From: an uncultured Rhizobiaceae group bacterium | GTDB lineage: Bacteria; Pseudomonadota; Alphaproteobacteria; Rhizobiales; Rhizobiaceae | Assembly (NCBI GenBank): GCA_938009335.1 | Contig: CALLHT010000277.1 | Location: forward strand, 1 to 5,650 | DNA length: 5,650 nucleotides | Reading direction: 5' to 3' | In this document: piece after piece, positions 1 to 4,318 of the stretch | How the letters are laid out: each line of letters starts with the position of its first letter | How positions within the stretch are numbered: position 1 is the first letter of the stretch | Program-made: the position numbers and the translations under genes | The notes under the pieces: generated by a model | Database searches by the model: none | What the model saw: the letters and a program-made list of their open reading frames with translations, nothing else | Told to the model about the DNA's origin: nothing

Positions 1-102
1 GCTGCCATTGATCAAACTGCAAGTAGAAGTGGTTCAGGCATCCAGTTGGATATGGATGGCGCGGATGAAACTGCTGCCATTTTAAGTGCTAACTTGGGAT
101 AG
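1..102 (+). CDS. C-terminal end of an unrecognised protein (5' partial)
   Basis: Reading frame 1 is open from the first base of the window and ends at a TAG at 100-102, giving 33 residues of a protein whose start lies upstream. The tail is small-residue-rich and polar (many Ala, Ser, Gly, Asp), has no hydrophobic membrane segment, and ends in ...AAILSANLG. A short similarity lies within it: an AAIDQT-type string at residues 1-6 and a DETAAIL-type string at residues 22-28. I cannot assign a family from so little sequence. The stop is about 90 bases before the antiporter operon, on the same strand, so it could be the last gene of a preceding unit or a more loosely linked upstream gene. That the frame is coding at all is inferred from its opening at the edge and its plausible codon use. 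Confidence 0.45.
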   Translation, partial: AAIDQTASRSGSGIQLDMDGADETAAILSANLG

Positions 103-192
103 CGAATTTCTCATGTTGATTTCTTTTGGCGGCGGTTGAAAAATCCCTGCCATCCGGTAGGTTTAGGCCTCTAGTTTTTGATTGGTTTTGTT
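103..192 (+). promoter_or_regulatory. Upstream leader of the mrp operon with a weak candidate promoter
   Basis: This is the only non-coding stretch of any size in the window, so the operon promoter, if there is one between the upstream gene and mrpE, should lie here. The best sigma70-like pair I can find by eye is TTGATT at 116-121 and AAAAAT at 139-144 with a 17-base spacer, each matching four of six consensus bases. A second pairing, TTGAAA at 136-141 with TAGGTT at 158-163, has a better -35 but a poor -10. No operator palindrome or riboswitch-like structure was recognised. Transcription could also read through from the upstream gene. Confidence 0.25.
146..164 (+). terminator. Weak hairpin in the leader, possible terminator remnant or 5'-UTR structure
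   Basis: CCTGCC at 146-151 can pair with GGTAGG at 156-161 (five Watson-Crick pairs and one G-U) around the four-base loop ATCC, and TTT follows at 162-164. The stem is short and the T run is only three bases, so it is a poor intrinsic terminator for the upstream gene. It may instead be a structure in the mrpE leader just before the start codon, or chance. Judged by eye only, with no folding energy calculated. Confidence 0.2.
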
Positions 193-681
193 ATGGTTCG
201 TACACTACTTGGAGCTTTAGGTCTTGCTGCCCTTTGGCTTTTGATGTCCGGACTTTGGGACAAGCCGCTTATCCTGATATTCGGCGTAATTTCGATCATA
301 CTTACCATGTGGATTGCCAAACGCATGGATGATGCCGATGGCGAGCATCTGGACATCACATTAAAGCCGATTGGTACCCTGAAATATATTCTTTGGTTGC
401 TGGTCGAGATTGCTAAATCCAACATTGCAGTGAGTAAGCTTATTCTCTCTGGTCAAGAACCTGAAAAGCAGAAGCTGTTCATGGTTCCCGTTTCCTGCAA
501 GAGCGAAATTGGACAAGTCATGTTTGCCAATTCGATCACCCTCACACCCGGTACAATCACGGTTGAGACGGAGAATGATCAGTTCATCGTGCATGCGCTC
601 GATTTCAGCGATGATGACATGGACGCACTGGCAGATATGGATGCGAGAGTTTCCGCAGTTGAAACAAAGGGTGTTGCCTGA
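193..681 (+). CDS. mrpE: Na+/H+ antiporter subunit MrpE (MnhE/PhaE)
   Basis: Small membrane subunit of the Mrp cation/proton antiporter, corresponding to MbhA in archaeal membrane-bound hydrogenases. From the ATG at 193 it has 162 residues, normal for MrpE. Two hydrophobic stretches at about residues 4-20 and 24-42 are followed by the amphipathic segment VEIAKSNIAVSK (71-82) and a cytoplasmic domain with the family motif FANSITLTPGTITVE (111-125) and VHALD (133-137). Start choice: an in-frame TTG at 178 would add five residues (MIGFV) and has an AGG ten bases upstream. An in-frame TAG at 172-174 rules out anything earlier. I prefer the ATG because MVRTLLGALGLAALWLL looks like a normal MrpE N-terminus, although neither site has a good Shine-Dalgarno sequence. 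It is the first gene of the operon, and its TGA overlaps the mrpF ATG by one base. Confidence 0.93.
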   Translation: MVRTLLGALGLAALWLLMSGLWDKPLILIFGVISIILTMWIAKRMDDADGEHLDITLKPIGTLKYILWLLVEIAKSNIAVSKLILSGQEPEKQKLFMVPVSCKSEIGQVMFANSITLTPGTITVETENDQFIVHALDFSDDDMDALADMDARVSAVETKGVA

Positions 682-1004
682 TGTTTTTAGTTGCAACGAT
701 AGCGCTTTTCATTGGCATGTGCCTTGTGCTCGCGAGGCTGTATGCCGGGCCTTCGCTCTATGATCGGGTGCTTGCGGGCAACGCATTCGGCACTTACACG
801 GTTTTATTCATCGGTGTGCTTGGGTTCTTGATGGGGCGGCCTGAGTTTCTGGATATCGCGCTGCTCTACGCCTTGATTAATTTCGTTGGCACGATAGCCG
901 TTCTCAAGTACTTCCGGTATCGCTCAATAGGTGACACATCGCCAACGCCGTATGGTGAGCCAACGCCGGTTGGCAAGCTTAAAGACCGCGGGGCGCGTTC
1001 ATGA
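681..1004 (+). CDS. mrpF: Na+/H+ antiporter subunit MrpF (MnhF/PhaF)
   Basis: A 107-residue subunit with three predicted membrane helices (about 2-20, 36-51 and 57-77), typical of the MrpF/MbhB family. The family signature GPSLYDRVLAGNAFGT is at residues 23-38, with the conserved Asp28-Arg29 pair. Helix 3 contains FLDIALLYALINFVGTIAVL (56-75), with Asp58. In Bacillus Mrp an MrpF aspartate near residue 32 is functionally important; Asp28 is the probable equivalent here, by inference. After helix 3 comes a 30-residue polar, Pro/Gly-rich tail, somewhat longer than the minimal family member. The start ATG overlaps the mrpE stop in TGATG, with AAAGGG at 666-671 as ribosome binding site. Its own stop overlaps mrpG by four bases (ATGA). 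Confidence 0.95.
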   Translation: MFLVATIALFIGMCLVLARLYAGPSLYDRVLAGNAFGTYTVLFIGVLGFLMGRPEFLDIALLYALINFVGTIAVLKYFRYRSIGDTSPTPYGEPTPVGKLKDRGARS

Positions 1005-1378
1005 AAGATCTCGGGTTGATTGCAGATATTCTCGGGTGGGCGTTTATTGTGTCCGGCAGCGTTTTTATGCTGATCGGCGCGATTGGCGCCTTGCGTTTTC
1101 CGGATTTTTGGACACGGCTTCATGCGGTTTCTGTGACAGATACCGGCGGCGTATTACTGTTGACAGCAGGCATGGTGATGCAAAGCCCAGACTGGCTGAT
1201 TGCTGTTAAACTCGTCTTCATTGGTGTGTTCCTTTTCATCACAGGGCCAACCGCCAGTCACGCGGTTGCCAATGCGGCGCTTGTTTCGGGCCTGATGCCT
1301 AAAGGTGAAGTGATGCCGGGTACAACCGGAAAAGAAGCTAAGGCGATGGGCGCAACCTCTGAGGAGAAATCCTTCTAA
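1001..1378 (+). CDS. mrpG: Na+/H+ antiporter subunit MrpG (MnhG/PhaG)
   Basis: A 125-residue subunit with three hydrophobic segments (about 5-30, 47-60 and 64-82), matching the MrpG/MbhC family. The most diagnostic motif is GALRFPDFWTRLHAVSVTDT at 29-48, which includes the conserved RFPDF (32-36), Arg39 and His41. A second family motif, TGPTASHAVANAAL, is at 81-94. The C-terminal 30 residues are polar and Gly/Lys/Glu-rich and probably cytoplasmic. MrpG has no transport chemistry of its own and is needed for assembly of the complex (family knowledge). The ATG overlaps the mrpF TGA by four bases. The stop overlaps the next gene as TAATG, and GAGGAG at 1361-1366 inside the mrpG tail is a good ribosome binding site for that gene. 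Confidence 0.95.
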   Translation: MKDLGLIADILGWAFIVSGSVFMLIGAIGALRFPDFWTRLHAVSVTDTGGVLLLTAGMVMQSPDWLIAVKLVFIGVFLFITGPTASHAVANAALVSGLMPKGEVMPGTTGKEAKAMGATSEEKSF

Positions 1379-1932
1379 TGGATGTGCTGATTAATCTGGT
1401 TTTGTTTGGGATGATGGTAACAACTGCGCTCGCTATTTTACGCATGCGCAGACTGTTCGCCGTAGTCATGTTGTCAGGGGTTTTCAGCCTGTTATCCGCC
1501 TTGTTGTTCGTAACGCTTGATGCCGTGGATGTGGCATTCACAGAGGCTGCTGTAGGGGCGGGCATTTCAACCGTTCTCTTGTTGGGAACAATGGCGCTTA
1601 CCAGCCGTAAAGAGAAAATGCCGCGTAAATTTTCGCCGATACCTTTGCTCGTTGTCGTGGTAACGGGTGCAGTGCTGATTTACGGAACACTGGATATGCC
1701 GTCTTTTGGATCAGCAGATTCTCCAGCCCAAACGCATGTCGCTGCGCAATATCTGGAACGCACACCCAAAGACACAGGCGTGCCGAATGTGGTGACTGCA
1801 ATTCTCGCAAGCTATCGTGGTTACGATACGTTTGGCGAGACGGTTGTTGTGTTTACCGCTGCGGTTGGCGTTCTCATTCTAATCGGCGGCTTTGCGCGAA
1901 GACGTGATGAAGAAGAGGAGGGGACTGACTGA
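1378..1932 (+). CDS. Stand-alone MrpA C-terminal-type subunit (DUF4040 / MbhD + MbhE)
   Basis: A 184-residue membrane protein equivalent to the C-terminal part of canonical MrpA, encoded as its own gene. Residues 1-75 form the MbhD/DUF4040 unit, with three hydrophobic helices and the signature DVAFTEAAVGAG (51-62). Its Glu56 is the conserved acidic residue of this NuoJ-like region. Residues 85-172 are MbhE-like: a helix at about 86-104, an exposed loop, then NVVTAIL (137-143), ASYRGYDTFGE (144-154) and a final helix with VVVFTAAVGVLILIGG (156-171). This pairs with the end of MrpA in other systems (family knowledge). In archaeal Mbh the two halves are separate genes mbhD and mbhE; here they are fused. 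The C-terminus is RRRDEEEEGTD, a sharp basic-then-acidic tail whose codons also supply the mrpB ribosome binding site. Such genes are often annotated as a second MrpB or as DUF4040 protein. Confidence 0.88.
   Translation: MDVLINLVLFGMMVTTALAILRMRRLFAVVMLSGVFSLLSALLFVTLDAVDVAFTEAAVGAGISTVLLLGTMALTSRKEKMPRKFSPIPLLVVVVTGAVLIYGTLDMPSFGSADSPAQTHVAAQYLERTPKDTGVPNVVTAILASYRGYDTFGETVVVFTAAVGVLILIGGFARRRDEEEEGTD
1915..1923 (+). promoter_or_regulatory. Strong Shine-Dalgarno for mrpB embedded in the upstream gene's Glu codons
   Basis: GAGGAGGGG at 1915-1923 includes GGAGG (1917-1921) ten bases before the mrpB ATG at 1932. The same bases encode Glu-Glu-Gly near the C-terminus of the preceding subunit. 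It is one of the strongest ribosome binding sites in the operon, and together with the TGATG overlap it supports both the chosen mrpB start and translational coupling. Confidence 0.7.
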
Positions 1933-2369
1933 TGCGCCACCACCTCATTCTTCGTGTCATAACAAAATTGATCGTGCCTCCTATTCTATTGTTTGCGCTT
2001 TATGTGCAGTTTCATGGTGATTATTCGCCCGGAGGCGGGTTTCAGGCGGGTGTGATTTTTGCGGCTGCGCTAATTCTTTTCGGCATTGTCTTTGGATTGA
2101 GAAAAGTGAAGCGGGTATTGCCGCCGTGGCTGGTCATTCGTCTGGCGGCATTCGGTGTGCTGCTATATGGCGGGACAGGCGTTGTGAGCCTGTTTGTCGG
2201 TAAAGCGTTTCTTGATTATTCGGCACTTGCCGCCTACCCGAAGGATGGACAGCATTATGGCATTATCGCCGTCGAACTTGGTGTCGGCATTGCGGTGGCA
2301 ACCGTCATGGTCGCGATCTACTACGCGTTTGCGTCGCGTCCGCCTCGCATCAATGACGAGGACTGGTAG
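1932..2369 (+). CDS. mrpB: Na+/H+ antiporter subunit MrpB (MnhB)
   Basis: A 145-residue MnhB-domain subunit with four predicted helices (about 11-27, 38-55, 69-89 and 110-133), the usual size for free-standing MrpB or MbhF. The hallmark HGDYSPGGGFQAG is at 28-40, followed by VIFAAALILFGIVFG in helix 2. The last helix follows GIIAVELGVGIAVA (110-123), with conserved Glu115, and a charged NDEDW tail ends the protein. MrpB sits next to the C-terminal part of MrpA in known Mrp complexes (family knowledge), which fits the two genes being adjacent here. The ATG overlaps the upstream TGA by one base. The gap to mrpC is three bases (GCC), and GAGGA at 2358-2362, within the MrpB tail codons, serves mrpC. 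Confidence 0.95.
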   Translation: MRHHLILRVITKLIVPPILLFALYVQFHGDYSPGGGFQAGVIFAAALILFGIVFGLRKVKRVLPPWLVIRLAAFGVLLYGGTGVVSLFVGKAFLDYSALAAYPKDGQHYGIIAVELGVGIAVATVMVAIYYAFASRPPRINDEDW

Positions 2370-2372
2370 GCC

Positions 2373-2798
2373 ATGACGTTGGAATTTATTCTCGGACACC
2401 TGAACTATTGGCTCTTTATCATCCTCATGATGACGGGGTTCTATATTGTTGTGTCTCGCGGCAATTATGTGAAGAAAATCGTCGGCCTGAATATCTTTCA
2501 GGTGTCCGTATTCATGTTCTATATTTCCATCGGCAAAGTGCAGGGCGGTACGGCGCCGATTTTTCCGGTGGACCTGAACATTGATCCGAATGTGGTGTAT
2601 TCTAACCCGCTACCACATGTTCTGATCCTCACGGCGATTGTTGTGGGCGTGGCAACCACGGCACTGGGCTTGGCTTTGGTTGTGCGTATTCGTGAAGAAT
2701 ATGGCTCAATCGAAGAAGATGATATTCTGGAAATCGAGCAGCATATTCAGGCTGAGGAAAATTCAGAGCATGGCAGTGCGATGGGAGGGCGCGCCTGA
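2373..2798 (+). CDS. mrpC: Na+/H+ antiporter subunit MrpC (NuoK-like)
   Basis: A 141-residue NuoK-family subunit (MbhG equivalent) with three helices at about 10-27, 34-54 and 80-105. Family features are KKIVGLNIFQVSVFMFYIS (34-52) and PLPHVLILTAIVVGVATTAL (79-98), with Thr87 at the position of the conserved Mrp threonine. The two helix glutamates typical of true complex I NuoK are absent (hydrophobic residues at both positions), as usual for MrpC, which argues against a complex I gene. Beyond helix 3 is a 36-residue tail (106-141), very rich in Glu/Asp and ending in Gly/Arg/Ala; it is longer than the core fold needs and probably cytoplasmic. GGGAGGG at 2783-2789, in the last codons, is the mrpD ribosome binding site. 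The stop overlaps mrpD as TGATG. Confidence 0.94.
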   Translation: MTLEFILGHLNYWLFIILMMTGFYIVVSRGNYVKKIVGLNIFQVSVFMFYISIGKVQGGTAPIFPVDLNIDPNVVYSNPLPHVLILTAIVVGVATTALGLALVVRIREEYGSIEEDDILEIEQHIQAEENSEHGSAMGGRA

Positions 2799-4318
2799 TG
2801 GCAACTCCGGCTTCTTCTGCTGTGCTCACATTTACGGAGCATCTCCCCTTATTGGCCGTTGCGGTTCCCCTGCTGACTGCGCCGTTTTGCGTACTTTTCG
2901 GTAATCGTAATATCGCTTGGCTTTTGGCTGGACTTGCCAGCATTGCCTCGTGTTTGTTCTCGTTGCATCTGCTTTTGCAGGTGATCGATGGCGACATCAT
3001 CTCCTATCATCTGGGAGGGTGGGCACCGCCGCTTGGTATTGAATACCGGATTGATGCGGCGAATGCGTTTGTTCTGTTTTTGATTTCCGGTATCAGCAGC
3101 ATCGTCATACCCTACGCACGACGAAGCATCGCGCATGAAATCAGACTGGCGAGCCAAACGCTTTTCTATTGCTGTTATCTCTTGTGTTTTGCGGGTCTTT
3201 TGGGTGTGGTTGCAACCGGTGACGCGTTCAATGTTTTCGTCTTTTTAGAGATTTCATCCCTCTCAACCTACGTGTTGATTGCCATGGGTGCGGAGCGCGA
3301 CAAACGCGCTTTGACCGCAGCCTATGACTATCTGATCATGGGTACGATTGGCGCGACCTTCTTCGTCATCGGCATTGGTTTCCTCTATATGGCGACCGGC
3401 ACACTCAACATGGCCGATATGGCCGTCCGCATTGCCGATCTTGAAGGCAACCGGACTGTGCAGGCTGGGTTTGCATTTGTTGTGGTTGGCATGGGGTTGA
3501 AGGCTGCAATCTACCCGATGCACTTATGGCTACCGCGGGCCTACACGTTTGCGCCGTCTGTTGTGACGGTATTTTTGGCCGCGACGGCAACAAAAGCAGC
3601 GATCTATGTGCTGATGCGCTTTATGTTTTCGGTCTACCAACCAAGCTTTATGTTCGAAACGCATACGCTCACCTGGATCATTATTCCGCTTGCTGTTCTG
3701 GCGATGTTTGCAGCGTCGCTTATCGCCGTGTTCCAGCAAGATCTGAAACGCTTGCTTGCATACTCAAGCGTTGCACAAGTTGGCTATATGATTCTCGGAA
3801 TCGGCCTCCTGAATGTGACCGGGCTTACTGCATCCATCATTCACCTGTTTAATCATGGCATTACCAAAGGCGCGCTGTTCATGGTGACAGGAGCGTTTGT
3901 TATGCGCAAGGGCAGCAGTTTTTGCGACAATCTTGCGGGTCTTGGCAAACAGATGCCGATCACCAGTGGCGCGTTTGTCATCAGCGGGCTTAGCCTGATT
4001 GGTGTTCCGGGAACGGCAGGATTTATTTCGAAATGGTTGCTTGTAACGTCAGCGCTCGAAAAGGGATGGTGGTGGATGGCGATCCTGATTGTCGGGTCGT
4101 CTCTATTGGCCATTATCTACGTCTGGAAGATCGTCGAAATTCTGTATTTCAAAGAAGCGCCGGAAGGAAATACAGCAAAAGAAGTGCCTTATTCTATGTT
4201 GATACCGATGTGGGTGTTGGCTTCTGTGTGTATCATTTCCGGCATCGATACTGATCTCACCTATGCAGCCGCCAAGGCTGCTGCTGATGGGCTGCTGGGC
4301 GCGGGAGTAGTGCGATGA
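2798..4318 (+). CDS. mrpD: Na+/H+ antiporter subunit MrpD (NuoM/N-like ion-translocating subunit)
   Basis: A complete 506-residue antiporter-like subunit of the Proton_antipo_M family, with about 14 hydrophobic helices. The residues expected of a proton channel are present: Glu151 in the helix-5 motif FVFLEISSLSTYVLIA (147-162), Lys235 in GMGLKAAIYPMHLWLPRAYT (231-250), Lys266 in AATATKAAIYVLMR, Asp315/Lys317/Arg318 and QVGYMILG (327-334), His349 and His353 in the broken helix-11 region, Lys357, and Lys412 in AGFISKWLL (407-415). The helix-7/8 wording HLWLPRAYTFAPSVVTVFLA is MrpD-type, not MrpA/NuoL-type. The length matches MrpD and leaves no room for the long NuoL-type lateral helix. It probably moves ions together with the neighbouring second antiporter-like subunit. 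GGGAGGG (2783-2789) lies eight bases before the ATG. The last four bases overlap the next gene (ATGA). Confidence 0.96.
   Translation: MATPASSAVLTFTEHLPLLAVAVPLLTAPFCVLFGNRNIAWLLAGLASIASCLFSLHLLLQVIDGDIISYHLGGWAPPLGIEYRIDAANAFVLFLISGISSIVIPYARRSIAHEIRLASQTLFYCCYLLCFAGLLGVVATGDAFNVFVFLEISSLSTYVLIAMGAERDKRALTAAYDYLIMGTIGATFFVIGIGFLYMATGTLNMADMAVRIADLEGNRTVQAGFAFVVVGMGLKAAIYPMHLWLPRAYTFAPSVVTVFLAATATKAAIYVLMRFMFSVYQPSFMFETHTLTWIIIPLAVLAMFAASLIAVFQQDLKRLLAYSSVAQVGYMILGIGLLNVTGLTASIIHLFNHGITKGALFMVTGAFVMRKGSSFCDNLAGLGKQMPITSGAFVISGLSLIGVPGTAGFISKWLLVTSALEKGWWWMAILIVGSSLLAIIYVWKIVEILYFKEAPEGNTAKEVPYSMLIPMWVLASVCIISGIDTDLTYAAAKAAADGLLGAGVVR

Noticed and set aside
126..332. 68-codon plus-strand frame starting in the leader
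   Set aside because: It runs out of frame through mrpE, its translation is rich in Cys/Trp/His with no recognisable domain, and mrpE motifs account for the coding signal.
1378..1932. Calling this gene a second complete MrpB
   Set aside because: It lacks the HGxxSPGGGFQ hallmark of MnhB. The DVAFTEAAVGAG and YRGYDTFGE motifs belong to the MbhD/MbhE part of MrpA.
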